DNA of 64,000 nt from Mycolicibacterium psychrotolerans (GTDB lineage: Bacteria; Actinomycetota; Actinomycetes; Mycobacteriales; Mycobacteriaceae), in assembly GCF_010729305.1 (NCBI RefSeq), contig NZ_AP022574.1, forward strand, positions 2,852,001-2,916,000, given 5' to 3'. The position numbers and the translations under genes are program-made. The notes beneath the pieces were generated by a model. That model was given only the letters and a program-made list of their open reading frames with translations. It was not told where the DNA came from and did no database searches. Below, one piece after another: positions 55,516-64,000 of the stretch; positions within the stretch are counted from its first letter, which is position 1, and every line of letters begins with the position of its first letter.

Positions 55516-57277
55516 GAGTCTGCTGAATTAATCCCGCGTGCCGGGGTGGGTTGTACTGGGGTTTTGGGGACAATTGGTGGGTGCAGGGTCGTTCTGATGA
55601 TCAGCGTGAGTTGTTGGATGCCGAATCAGTAGCGGGGCATCTTCTGAAGTCCGACAGTGTGTTTGCGTTCCTGGCCACGCATCGGTCGGAGTTGTTTCCC
55701 GAGGAGATGTTCGCCGATCTGTTTCCCTCGCGCCGTGGCCGGCCGAGTGTTCCTGCTGAAGTGATGGCCAGTGTGATCACCTTGCAGGCCCTGCATGGCT
55801 TGTCCGATAACGAGACCGTGGACGCGGTGACCTTCGATCTGCGGTGGAAGGCGGCCTGCGGGCTGCCGATCACCGAGGCTGCGTTCCATTCGACGACGTT
55901 GACGTATTGGCGGCGGCGGCTGGCGGGTTCGCAGCGCCCGAACCGGATCTTCGAGGCGGTCAGGGCGGTGGTCGCAGCGACTGGGGTGTTGGCAGGACGG
56001 ACGCGGCGGGCGTTAGATTCCACGGTCCTCGACGATGCGGTCGCCACGCAGGACACCGTGACACAGTTGATCGCCGCGATCCGGCGGGTCCGCCGGGAGG
56101 TCGGCGGTGCGGTCGAGGTCGTCGAGGTTCATTGCACCGCTCACGACTACGACGATGCGGGAAAGCCGGCGATCGCGTGGGATGACAAGACCGCTCGCGA
56201 GCTGCTGGTCGACGGACTGGTCGGGGATGCGCACCGGCTGCTCGGGCATCTGCCCGAGCAAAATCTCGCGCAGCGGCGGTCGCGTTGTTGGCGCTGCTCA
56301 GCGGCCAGGATGTCGAACCCGTCGAGGGCTCTGACGGCACCGACGGGCAGTGGCGCATCGCTCGGCAGGTGGCCTCGGATCGAGTGATCTCCACCGTCGA
56401 CCCCGAAAGTCGCCACGTGCACAAGTCGGTGCACCGTCGCCAGGACGGGTTCAAGGCCCACATCGCCGTGGAACCCGAGACCGGAATCATCACCGATTGC
56501 GCGTTGCGCCGCGCCAACGGAACCGCCGATAGTGAGGCCACCGTCGCAGCGGATCTGCTCGAAGCCGAAAGCGGCCCGGTCGCGGTCCTGGCCGATTCGG
56601 CATACGGATCCGGGCAGTTCCGCGCTCATCTGGTCGAGCGCGGCTACCGCGACGTGGTCAAGCCCGCGCCGGTGCGTCCAGCGGTTCCCGGTGGGTTCAC
56701 CGTCGACGACTTCACCGTCGATCACGCGCGAGCACAGGTGACCTGCCCGGCGGGTGTGACCCGTTCCCTCACAGCGGCCGGCAATGCGGTGTTCGGTATC
56801 GCGTGCGCCGACTGTGTTCTGCGGGCCCGCTGCACCGCCGCGATCGACGGCAAGACACTGAAGGTGCGACCGCACGACGCGCTGCAACGACAAGCCCGCC
56901 GCCGAGCCCGGGATCCATTGTGGATCAACGAGTATCGACAACATCGCCCCATGGTGGAGCGTTCGATCGCGTGGCTGACTCGAGGCAACCGCAAAGTCCG
57001 ATACCGTGGCGTGGCGAAAAACGATCACTGGCTGCACCATCGCAGCGCCGCGTTGAATCTGTGCCGCCTGCTCACCATGGGCCTGACCCACACCGGCACC
57101 GCCTGGGCGCTGGCCTGAGGCCGACACAAACCAGAGGCTTGCCCTCACCCGCGACCGATGCCACGCGCAAGACGGCGGGGTGACCCTCGACCTGTCGACC
57201 TCCGGGTCTGACTTAACCCACGCGCCGCAGAGCGCTTTGAGACACCCCGCCCCACAAGCCACTAATTCAGCAGATTC
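55516..57277 (+). mobile_element. IS1182-like insertion sequence (1762 bp)
   Basis: Bounded by 15-bp terminal inverted repeats with one mismatch: GAGTCTGCTGAATTA at the left and, read inward from the right, GAATCTGCTGAATTA. Flanked by CTAG duplications. It carries one transposase gene interrupted by a frameshift. The insertion separates proB from a gene that would otherwise be convergent with it. Confidence 0.88.
55581..57118 (+). pseudogene. IS1182-family transposase, frameshifted
   Basis: First part: the DUF772-type N-terminal region (FPEEMFADLFPSRRGRPSVP, TAEAAFHSTTLTYWRRR-like) and the first catalytic Asp in RALDSTVLDDA. Near 56275-56290 one base is missing; the second part continues in the next frame from LALLSGQDVEP with LADSAYGSGQF (second Asp) and MVERSIAWLTRG (Glu), so the DDE triad is complete. 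One added base gives 512 residues, normal for the family. The likely start is GTG 55581. Either inactive, a sequence error, or frameshift-translated. Confidence 0.82.
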
Positions 57278-57281
57278 CTAG
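57278..57281. repeat. Right 4-bp target-site duplication CTAG
   Basis: Direct repeat of 55512-55515; on the minus strand it supplies the TAG stop of the hypothetical gene. Confidence 0.75.
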
Positions 57282-57877
57282 CGGTCCTTCCACCGCTGCA
57301 CGCGCCGCTCGGCGGCGTCGATCGCGTCGTCGTCGGCGCGGCGGACCGGCACGCCGTGCGCCTGCGCGGTGGCGATCAAGGCGTCGCGCACGGCCGGGTC
57401 GGCCATCAGCAGCGTGGCGAGCACGCCCGCCGACAGTGTGCGGTTGCGGATCATGCCTCGGTAGTTGACCTCTGCGGGAATACGCACGTCCAGCAGACCC
57501 GCCACCGCGCCACCGGCGGTCGCCACGAGCGCCGTGAGCACCGCGTCGGAGGCCAGGTCGAGCAGCAGCCCCCGCCCGGGGAAGCGGGGCAGCGGCAGCT
57601 TGCCGATCTGTGCGTCGAGCGCGTCGGAGAGCAGATAGCCGATCAGACTGTGCGTTTCGACGCTCTTGACGTCGGCCCAGTCCACCGCGTCGCCGTCGAA
57701 CTCCACCGCGTCAGCGCTGATGCCCAGGCCCCCGACGTGATTGAGCAGACGCAACACGGTGCTCAGCGGCGCGGGCGCGCGGGTGAGGCCGGCGACGGCG
57801 TCGCCGATGCCGGCGCTCCAGCGGCCCGACACCGGCCCGGCCGGGGGACGCAGCCTCGGCAGCACGGAGGTCACCAC
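57278..57877 (-). CDS. Hypothetical protein, convergent with proB before IS insertion
   Basis: 199 residues from the GTG at 57877, two bases after the sirtuin stop. I do not recognise a family. The chain is mostly helical with hydrophobic stretches (LLLDLASDAVLTALVATAGGAVAGLL) and a basic end (DDAIDAAERRVQRWKDR). It probably forms an operon with the sirtuin gene. Its TAG stop uses the right-hand CTAG copy of the IS target. Confidence 0.65.
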   Translation of the reverse strand: MVTSVLPRLRPPAGPVSGRWSAGIGDAVAGLTRAPAPLSTVLRLLNHVGGLGISADAVEFDGDAVDWADVKSVETHSLIGYLLSDALDAQIGKLPLPRFPGRGLLLDLASDAVLTALVATAGGAVAGLLDVRIPAEVNYRGMIRNRTLSAGVLATLLMADPAVRDALIATAQAHGVPVRRADDDAIDAAERRVQRWKDR

Positions 57878-57879
57878 CG

Positions 57880-58716
57880 CTACGCCGAACTCGCCACGGC
57901 GGGCAGCTCGTCGGCGAGCAGCGCGAGCATCGGTGAGCACCCGTTGTCGATCTTCACCGTCGCCAGGTCGTCGCCCCGGGTCCGGCCGCGGTTGACGATC
58001 GCGACGGGCACGCCGCGGGCCGCCGCGTGCCGGACGAAGCGGTAACCGGAGTACACGGTGAGCGACGAGCCGGCGACCAGCAGTGCGTCCGCGTCGTCGA
58101 CCATCGAATACGCCTCGTCCACTCGGCTTTTCGGCACACTTTCACCGAAGTAGACGATGTCGGGCTTGAGCATGCCGCCGCACTTCGGGCAGTCGACGAT
58201 CCGAAAGCTGGTGGTGTCGCCGACGACTGCGTCGGCGTCCGGGGCGACCGCGATGCTGTCCACCCCGCGAACCCTCTCCCGGAACCCGGGATTGGCCGCC
58301 TCGAGCAACTCGTCGAGCGCCGCCCTGGACATGCCGTGGCCGCAGTCCAGACACACGACGTGCACATAGGTGCCGTGCAGGTTGATCACGGCACGACTGC
58401 CCGCCTTGGTGTGCAGCAGGTCGACGTTCTGGGTGATCAGCCCCGTCACGACGCCGGCGCGTTCCAGCGCGGCCAGCGCGCGGTGCCCGGCGTTGGGTCG
58501 GCGCTCGTCCATGTGCCGCCACCCGACGTGGTTGCGGGCCCAGTACCGCTGCCGGAACACCGGGTCGGAGGTGAACTGGCGGATCGTCATCGGGTTCGCC
58601 GGCGGCGAGTCCGGTCCGCGGTAGTCCGGAATCCCGGAGTCGGTCGACATTCCCGCCCCGGTGAGGACGGCGACGCGCCGGCCCCGCAGGGCGGTGACCA
58701 ACTCGGGGGATTCCAC
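57880..58716 (-). CDS. NAD-dependent protein deacylase (sirtuin)
   Basis: 278 residues. GAGMSTDSGIPDYRG (NAD site), ITQNVDLLHTKAGS, the catalytic His in NLHGTY, and the zinc-binding pairs CLDCG and CPKCG are all present. It removes acyl groups from lysines, releasing nicotinamide. GTG start. It lies two genes from NAD synthetase, with a cysteine hydrolase between. Confidence 0.93.
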   Translation of the reverse strand: MESPELVTALRGRRVAVLTGAGMSTDSGIPDYRGPDSPPANPMTIRQFTSDPVFRQRYWARNHVGWRHMDERRPNAGHRALAALERAGVVTGLITQNVDLLHTKAGSRAVINLHGTYVHVVCLDCGHGMSRAALDELLEAANPGFRERVRGVDSIAVAPDADAVVGDTTSFRIVDCPKCGGMLKPDIVYFGESVPKSRVDEAYSMVDDADALLVAGSSLTVYSGYRFVRHAAARGVPVAIVNRGRTRGDDLATVKIDNGCSPMLALLADELPAVASSA

Positions 58717-58751
58717 GCTGTCGAGGATAGGTGGCCGCGCGTCCGCGCTGC

Positions 58752-59291
58752 TCAGGGCAGGCAGTCGGCCGCCGTGACGATCTCGGCGCTCATGTTTCGC
58801 TCCATCATCTGCAGCGCCGCGTCACCCAGCGCCGGGTCGATGTGGGCGACCGCGTCGCGGGGGATGACCACGGGGAAGTGCCGCACGTAGGCGTCCAGGG
58901 CGGTGTAGAGGATGCACTGTTCGGTGACCTGGCCGGTCAGCACGAGACGCTCGGGTTCGAGCTGTGTGAGCAGGTACGCCAGTGAGGTCGCGTAGAAGGC
59001 GCTGTGCCGCACCTTCGTCATCACCCGCAGGCCCTGCTGCGGCACGATCGGCTTCACGAGGTCGGGCCGTTCGCCGTCCAGGGCACTGCGCACGATGTCG
59101 CTGAACTCGGCGCTGAAGTCGCCGTAGTTGTCGTTGACGTAGACGACGTCGGCGTCGTCGCGATCGTGGGCCGAGGCGACCAACCGGCTCAGCGGGTCGA
59201 TGATCGGCTCGACGTGCGGGATCAGCTTCTCGGCATCCGGGTGCCGGTAGGTGTTCATCATGTCGATGACGAGAATGACCGTGTCGCTCAT
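58752..59291 (-). CDS. Isochorismatase-family cysteine hydrolase
   Basis: 179 residues. The catalytic triad is visible as Asp in VILVIDMMNTY, Lys in VMTKVRHSAF and Cys in TGQVTEQCILYTA. The metal-binding histidines of nicotinamidase (PncA) are absent; the corresponding stretch reads YVNDNYGDF. Hence a non-metal isochorismatase-like hydrolase of unknown substrate. ATG 59291 is used; it is divergent from nadE with 43 bp between starts. Confidence 0.85.
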   Translation of the reverse strand: MSDTVILVIDMMNTYRHPDAEKLIPHVEPIIDPLSRLVASAHDRDDADVVYVNDNYGDFSAEFSDIVRSALDGERPDLVKPIVPQQGLRVMTKVRHSAFYATSLAYLLTQLEPERLVLTGQVTEQCILYTALDAYVRHFPVVIPRDAVAHIDPALGDAALQMMERNMSAEIVTAADCLP

Positions 59292-59334
59292 GGGGCCGTG
59301 CATACCCGGGAAAATTGCGGGGACACAATGAGGC

Positions 59335-61377
59335 ATGGACTTTTACTCGGCGTATCAGCAGGGCTTCGTCCGTATCGCCGCGTGCACCCATCACACCGCG
59401 CTGGCCGACCCCGCCGCGAACGCCGAGACGGTGCTGCGTATCGCCCGGGACTGCGATGACGACAACGTCGGCTTGGCGGTGTTCCCGGAACTGACGCTGT
59501 CGGGTTACTCGCTCGAGGACATCGTGATGCAGGACGCGCTGCTCGACGCGGTCGAGGAGGCGGTCCTGCAGGTGGCGGCCGGGTCGGCGGCGCTGCTGCC
59601 GGTGCTCGTCGTCGGCGCGCCGTTGCGGCACCGGCACCGCATCTATAACACCGCGGTCGTGATCCACCGCGGCCGGGTGCTGGGCGTGGTTCCCAAGTCC
59701 TACCTGCCGACCTACCGCGAGTTCTACGAGAAGCGCCAGATCGCGGCAGGCGACGACGAGAGCGGCGAGATCCGGCTCGGCGATACGGACGTGCCGTTCG
59801 GGCCGGACCTGCTCTTCGCCGCCGACGACCTGCCGAACTTCGTGCTGCACGTGGAGATCTGCGAGGACATGTTCGTGCCGGTCCCGCCGAGCGCCGAAGC
59901 CGCGCTGGCGGGTGCGACCGTGTTGGCCAACCTGTCGGGCAGCCCGATCACGATCGGCCGGGCCGAGGACCGCGCGCTGCTGGCCCGTTCGGCCTCGGCG
60001 CGATGCCTGGCGGCCTACGTCTACGCCGCCGCGGGGGAGGGCGAGTCGACCACCGATCTGGCCTGGGACGGCCAGACCATGATCTGGGAGAACGGCGTCT
60101 GCCTCGCGCAGTCCGAACGGTTCCCGAAGGGTGAGCGGCGCTCGGTCGCCGACGTCGACCTCGTGCTCCTGCGCAACGAGCGGACACGGATGGGCACCTT
60201 CGACGACAACCGGCGCCATCACCTGATCGACGACGACGCGTTCCGGCGCATCGGATTCCGGCTCGATCCGCCCGGGGGTGACATCGGGCTGCTGCGTGAG
60301 GTGGAACGGTTCCCGTTCGTGCCCAACGATCCGGCTCGGCTCGAGCAGGACTGCTACGAGGCATACAACATCCAGGTCTCCGGGCTCGAGCAGCGGCTGC
60401 GCGCGCTGCACTACCCCAAGGTGGTGCTCGGCCTGTCGGGCGGTCTGGATTCCACGCACGCTCTGATCGTCGCGGCGCGGGCGATGGACCGCGAGGAGCG
60501 TCCCCGCAGCGACATCCTCGCGTACACCCTGCCGGGTTTCGCCACCGGCGAGCGGACGAAGAGCAACGCGACCCGCCTGGCCGAGGCGCTCGGGGTGACG
60601 TTCGAGACCATCGACATCAAGGCCACCGCCGAGCTGATGCTCAAGGAGATGGACCACCCGTTCTCGCGCGGCGAGAAGGTCTACGACGTCACGTTCGAGA
60701 ACGTGCAAGCCGGCTTGCGCACCGACTACCTGTTCCGCCTGGCCAACTTCAAGGGTGGCATCGTCCTGGGCACCGGGGACCTGTCGGAGCTCGCGCTGGG
60801 CTGGTCGACCTACGGGGTGGGCGACCAGATGTCGCATTACAACGTCAACGGCGGCGTGCCCAAGACGCTGATCCAGCATCTGATCCGCTGGGTGATCTCC
60901 TCGGAGCAGTTCGACCCGACCGTCAACGAGGTGCTCGCCGACGTGCTCGACACCGAGATCAGCCCGGAACTGGTGCCCGCCGGGGAGGACGAGGAGATCC
61001 AGAGCAGCCAGGACAAGGTGGGTCCGTATGTGCTGCAGGACTTCTCACTGTTCCAGGTGCTGCGCTACGGATTCCGGCCCTCGCGGGTGGCGTTCCTGGC
61101 CTGGCATGCGTGGAGCGACGCCGACCGCGGGGACTGGCCCTTCGGCATCCCCGAGGAGAAGCGACCGTCGTTCACGCTGAAGGAGATTCGGCACTGGCTG
61201 CAGGTGTTCGCCCAGCGCTTCTACTCGTTCAGCCAGTTCAAGCGCTCCGCGCTGCCCAACGGGCCCAAGGTGTCCGCGGGCGGCTCACTGTCGCCGCGCG
61301 GCGACTGGCGCGCTCCGTCCGACATGTCGGCGCGCACGTGGCTCGACGAGATCGAAGGTTCGGTGCCGGAGAGCTAG
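59335..61377 (+). CDS. nadE: Glutamine-dependent NAD+ synthetase
   Basis: 680 residues, the size of the M. tuberculosis enzyme. Residues 1-~300 are the nitrilase-like glutaminase (VFPELTLSGYS with Glu, GVVPKSYLPTYREF with Lys, HVEICEDMF with Cys). The synthetase domain follows with the PP-loop LGLSGGLDSTHAL. Ammonia from glutamine amidates deamido-NAD. Confidence 0.96.
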   Translation: MDFYSAYQQGFVRIAACTHHTALADPAANAETVLRIARDCDDDNVGLAVFPELTLSGYSLEDIVMQDALLDAVEEAVLQVAAGSAALLPVLVVGAPLRHRHRIYNTAVVIHRGRVLGVVPKSYLPTYREFYEKRQIAAGDDESGEIRLGDTDVPFGPDLLFAADDLPNFVLHVEICEDMFVPVPPSAEAALAGATVLANLSGSPITIGRAEDRALLARSASARCLAAYVYAAAGEGESTTDLAWDGQTMIWENGVCLAQSERFPKGERRSVADVDLVLLRNERTRMGTFDDNRRHHLIDDDAFRRIGFRLDPPGGDIGLLREVERFPFVPNDPARLEQDCYEAYNIQVSGLEQRLRALHYPKVVLGLSGGLDSTHALIVAARAMDREERPRSDILAYTLPGFATGERTKSNATRLAEALGVTFETIDIKATAELMLKEMDHPFSRGEKVYDVTFENVQAGLRTDYLFRLANFKGGIVLGTGDLSELALGWSTYGVGDQMSHYNVNGGVPKTLIQHLIRWVISSEQFDPTVNEVLADVLDTEISPELVPAGEDEEIQSSQDKVGPYVLQDFSLFQVLRYGFRPSRVAFLAWHAWSDADRGDWPFGIPEEKRPSFTLKEIRHWLQVFAQRFYSFSQFKRSALPNGPKVSAGGSLSPRGDWRAPSDMSARTWLDEIEGSVPES

Positions 61378-61387
61378 CGGCGCGGTG

Positions 61388-62005
61388 TCATGCGCAGCAC
61401 GGGTCGCCGCGCCAAGCGTTGACGCCCTCGCGCACCGCGATCGCCGCGATCCCCAGGGCTGCAACCGAATCCGCCCATCCCCAGCCGAGGGTGCTGTTGA
61501 GCACGAGCCCGATCAGCAGCACGGCGGACAGGTAGGTGCACAGCAGGGTCTGCTTCGAATCCGCCACCGCCGACCGCGACCCCAGTTCGCGTCCGGCGCG
61601 GCGCTGGGCCAGCGACAGCACGGGCATCACCGCAAGGCTCAGCGCGGCGACCACGATGCCCAGCACGGTGGGCCGCGGTTCCCGGATGCCCGCCAGCGAC
61701 AGGGCGGCGTCGACGGTGACGTAGGCGGCCAGAGCGAAGAAGGAGAACGCGATGAAGCGCAGCGCCGACTTCTCCCGAGTCTCGGGGTCCGCCGCCGAGA
61801 ACTGCCACGCCACCGCAGCAGCCGACGACACCTCGATCACCGAATCGAGCCCGAAGCCGATCAGCGCCGAAGAGGACACCCGCGATCCTTCGGCGAGCGC
61901 CACGACCGCCTCGACGATGTTGTAGGTGATCGTTGCGGCGACCAGCAGGCGCACGCGGCGGGTGAGTACCGCCCGGCGGTCGCCGGAGATCGTCATCAGC
62001 AGCAC
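61388..62005 (-). CDS. Cation-efflux (CDF-like) membrane transporter
   Basis: 205 residues with five or six hydrophobic segments. GFGLDSVIEVSSAAAVAW and VADSKQTLLCTYLSA carry the Asp residues of the metal site in the CDF family, and ADSVAALGIAAIAVREG closes it. There is no cytoplasmic C-terminal domain, and it ends with GDPCCA, which might bind metal. Convergent with nadE. Confidence 0.8.
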   Translation of the reverse strand: MLLMTISGDRRAVLTRRVRLLVAATITYNIVEAVVALAEGSRVSSSALIGFGLDSVIEVSSAAAVAWQFSAADPETREKSALRFIAFSFFALAAYVTVDAALSLAGIREPRPTVLGIVVAALSLAVMPVLSLAQRRAGRELGSRSAVADSKQTLLCTYLSAVLLIGLVLNSTLGWGWADSVAALGIAAIAVREGVNAWRGDPCCA

Positions 62006-62014
62006 GCCTGCCCG

Positions 62015-62830
62015 TCAGAGCCGGCCGTCGATGCGCAGTTCCGGGTGCACCCACTCGGGCGACCGGCGCTCCTTGAACGCCAGGAACCCCTCGATGGATT
62101 CGGGCGCGCCGAGGCTGGCCTGCATGCCGATGCGGTCGTAGAGCCCGAGGTAGCTGTCCAGGCTCGCCTTGATCACCGACCGGGCGTGCGGCGCGGTGCG
62201 ACAACACTGGGCGAGCACCTCCCGGGCGGCGTCCTGCAGCTCGTCATGCGGCACCACCCGCGCGACCATGCCCCACTCCAGCGCCTCGGCCGCCGACAGC
62301 GTACGGCCGGTGAACATCAGGTCGCGGGTGCGTACCGGACCGATCAGGCGCGCGAGCATGTGGCTGTAGTACGTGTCGGCGATGCCGCGGTAGAGCTCGG
62401 GAACGCGGAACGTCGCCCGCTCGCTCACCACTGCCATGTCGGCGCACAACGCGATCTGCAGGCCACCGCCCTGGCACAGCCCGTTGACCGCGGCGACGAC
62501 CGGCTTGGCGGACTGGCGCAGCGTGTCGAACGGCAGCGCGTCCATGCCCAGCGCCGACCCGAAGGTCAGCCAGTTGTCGGCCCCGCCGCCACCCATGTCG
62601 CCGCCGGGGGCGAACACGTCGCCGGTGCCGGTGATGAGCAGACCCGCCAGATCCGGATCGCCGTCGACGTGCTTGACCGCGTACTTGATGCCGAAGTACA
62701 TCGCCGGGGTCATCGCGTTGCGCGCTTCGGGCCGGTCGAGGGTGCACACCCCGAACGCCTTCTCCCGGGTGAAGCGCAGATACGGCGTGCCGAGCCAGTC
62801 GCCGTCAGGGGGTCGGGGCGAAGTCGTCAC
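62015..62830 (-). CDS. Enoyl-CoA hydratase/isomerase family protein
   Basis: 271 residues of the crotonase fold: VCTLDRPEARNAMTP, the oxyanion-hole segment KPVVAAVNGLCQGGGLQIAL and VPELYRGIADTYYSH. Which acyl-CoA it acts on is not clear. It lies between the transporter and ribokinase on the same strand. Confidence 0.87.
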   Translation of the reverse strand: MTTSPRPPDGDWLGTPYLRFTREKAFGVCTLDRPEARNAMTPAMYFGIKYAVKHVDGDPDLAGLLITGTGDVFAPGGDMGGGGADNWLTFGSALGMDALPFDTLRQSAKPVVAAVNGLCQGGGLQIALCADMAVVSERATFRVPELYRGIADTYYSHMLARLIGPVRTRDLMFTGRTLSAAEALEWGMVARVVPHDELQDAAREVLAQCCRTAPHARSVIKASLDSYLGLYDRIGMQASLGAPESIEGFLAFKERRSPEWVHPELRIDGRL

Positions 62831-62854
62831 GGCGTCGTCCTCACGGTCGGGACG

Positions 62855-63718
62855 TCACATGTCTTGGCCAAGGACGTCGTCGATGGCCTCACTGTAGGGC
62901 GCGCAGTCGCCGGCGCCGTGCACCAGTGTCGCCAGTGCTCCCGCAGCCGCGGCGCGCCGCAGCGCGGTCTCGACGCCGGTGGTCCACGCGGCGGCCAGCA
63001 CCCCGGCGAACACGTCACCGGCCCCGGTCGTGTCCACCGCCTCCACTGCGGGTGCGGGCACGTCGACGCCGATGCCGTCGCCGCGGTAGGAGACGCCCTC
63101 GGCGCCGCGCGTCACGACCAGGTGCGCCACGCCGGCCTCGACCCAGTCCGGCGCCTCGGTCTCGTTGACGACGATGACGTCGGCGTGGTCGGCCAGGCGG
63201 GCCCGCTCGCCGGGGTCGGGGACGGCTGGCGAGGCGTTGACGACGACCACCGCCCCGGCCTCCCGCCCGACCCCCGCCGCGGCGACCGCGGTGGCGATCG
63301 GGATCTCCAGCGAGATGAGCACGACGTCGCTGTCGGCGATCACCGACCGGATGGCGGCCGAGCTGAGCGCCAGGTGTGCGTTGGCCCCCGGTGCGACGAC
63401 GATGGAGTTCTCGGCGTCCGCGTCGACGATGATCGCTGCCGTCCCGCTGGGGCCGGGCACCTCGACCGTCGCCTCCAGGCCCACACCATTGGCCCGCAGA
63501 TGCGCCCGCAGTTCCGCCGCCGCGCCATCGGTGCCCAATGCGGCGACCAGGTCGACGCTCGCACCGTCCCGGGCCGCCGCGACGGCCTGATTCGCCCCCT
63601 TGCCGCCGGGGGAGAGTGAGAGCTCCGACGCCAGCACCGTCTGGCCCGGCCGGGGCAGCGACGCGACCGTGAAGGAGAGGTCGGCATTGACACTGCCGAC
63701 CACGCAGATCCTCGCCAT
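62855..63718 (-). CDS. rbsK: Ribokinase
   Basis: 287 residues from ATG 63718. [10 protein letters not shown], the substrate motif [16 protein letters not shown] and the catalytic [15 protein letters not shown] are ribokinase signatures. It phosphorylates ribose. Divergent from proA with 23 bp between starts. Confidence 0.9.
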   Translation of the reverse strand: MARICVVGSVNADLSFTVASLPRPGQTVLASELSLSPGGKGANQAVAAARDGASVDLVAALGTDGAAAELRAHLRANGVGLEATVEVPGPSGTAAIIVDADAENSIVVAPGANAHLALSSAAIRSVIADSDVVLISLEIPIATAVAAAGVGREAGAVVVVNASPAVPDPGERARLADHADVIVVNETEAPDWVEAGVAHLVVTRGAEGVSYRGDGIGVDVPAPAVEAVDTTGAGDVFAGVLAAAWTTGVETALRRAAAAGALATLVHGAGDCAPYSEAIDDVLGQDM

Positions 63719-63741
63719 CGCGGCAACGCTACGCTGGGCTA

Positions 63742-64000
63742 ATGAGTCTGCACGCACCGGAGCGCAGCGCGGTGGCCGACGATCTGCGCGGGCAGGTGCA
63801 CGACGCCGCCCGCCGCGCCCGCGTCGCGTCGCGCGGGCTGGCGACGCTGAGCACCGAGGCCAAGAACCAGGCGCTGCGCACAGCCGCCGACCACATTCTG
63901 ATGAACACCCGCACCATCCTGGAAGCCAACGAGGCGGATCTGGCCGCGGCGCGCGACGCGGGCACGCCCGAGGCGATGCTGGACCGGCTGGCGCTGACCC
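63742..64000 (+). CDS. proA: Gamma-glutamyl phosphate reductase, N-terminal part (cut by window end)
   Basis: 86 codons run to the window end without a stop. The translation [18 protein letters not shown]... with [21 protein letters not shown] and [12 protein letters not shown] matches the start of ProA, which uses the product of ProB. Partial only because the window ends. Confidence 0.88.
   Translation, partial: MSLHAPERSAVADDLRGQVHDAARRARVASRGLATLSTEAKNQALRTAADHILMNTRTILEANEADLAAARDAGTPEAMLDRLALT

Noticed and set aside
56255..56295. Programmed -1 frameshift in the IS transposase
   Set aside because: The frame relation fits -1, but no in-frame X XXY YYZ slippery heptamer is present; the CAAAAT run is out of register.
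58752..59291. Nicotinamidase PncA
   Set aside because: The metal-binding histidines of PncA are missing, so only the isochorismatase family can be supported.

Overview
The window is a high-GC actinobacterial chromosome segment. The run korA-korB-mobA-rpf ... enoyl-reductase-like gene-valS-folC-DUF4233-ndk-rne-rplU-rpmA-obg-proB ... nadE ... rbsK and the start of proA matches, from memory, the order known from Mycobacterium tuberculosis (there Rv2455c to Rv2436). Together with the GjpA-like envelope protein and the many accessory catabolic genes, this points to a fast-growing environmental Mycobacterium (Mycolicibacterium). No prophage, CRISPR array, rRNA or tRNA was seen.

Layout. (1) 1-3.3 kb: type III glutamine synthetase and a convergent beta-propeller lipoprotein. 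(2) 3.4-10.9 kb: a sulfide/persulfide detoxification island. A CstR-type repressor, two TauE/SafE exporters, a membrane rhodanese, a CstB-like persulfide dioxygenase-rhodanese fusion, a type II sulfide:quinone oxidoreductase, a thioredoxin, a 50-aa cysteine-rich protein, a 1-Cys-type peroxiredoxin, a shortened DUF302 protein and a decayed second metallo-beta-lactamase/rhodanese gene. Six copies of a palindromic site (ATACCCnnnnGGGTAT type) sit at the promoters and make this a self-contained regulon. (3) 10.9-23.9 kb: a myo-inositol catabolic operon on the minus strand (iolC, aldolase, iolB, iolD, inositol dehydrogenase, iolA/mmsA, iolH-like), a GntR regulator, a hydroxypyruvate-isomerase-like gene and a sugar ABC transporter. 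A 14-bp sequence is shared by the iolC and transporter promoters. The dehydrogenase and iolA genes are both broken as sequenced. (4) 24-26.7 kb: nitroreductase and a secreted GjpA-like protein with an acidic tail. (5) 26.7-32.7 kb: a second inositol-type operon (PhyH dioxygenase, IolG-like, IolE-like, Gfo/Idh/MocA) divergent from a LacI regulator, then a PfkB kinase. (6) 33-48.9 kb: 2-oxoacid:ferredoxin oxidoreductase, mobA, two resuscitation-promoting factors with CRP-like sites upstream, a flavin monooxygenase, an S9 peptidase, an enoyl-reductase-like gene, a DUF937 protein, valS-folC-DUF4233-ndk. (7) 49-55.5 kb: rne, rplU-rpmA-obg-proB. (8) 55.5-57.3 kb: an IS1182-like element whose transposase is frameshifted, inserted exactly in the overlapping stop codons of proB and its convergent neighbour. 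(9) 57.3-64 kb: hypothetical protein, sirtuin, cysteine hydrolase, NAD synthetase, CDF transporter, enoyl-CoA hydratase, ribokinase and the truncated start of proA.

Single-base lesions occur in several genes (iolA, inositol dehydrogenase, the IS transposase, the second MBL gene). They may be real decay or residual assembly errors; read-level checking is needed before treating the inositol operon as dead.
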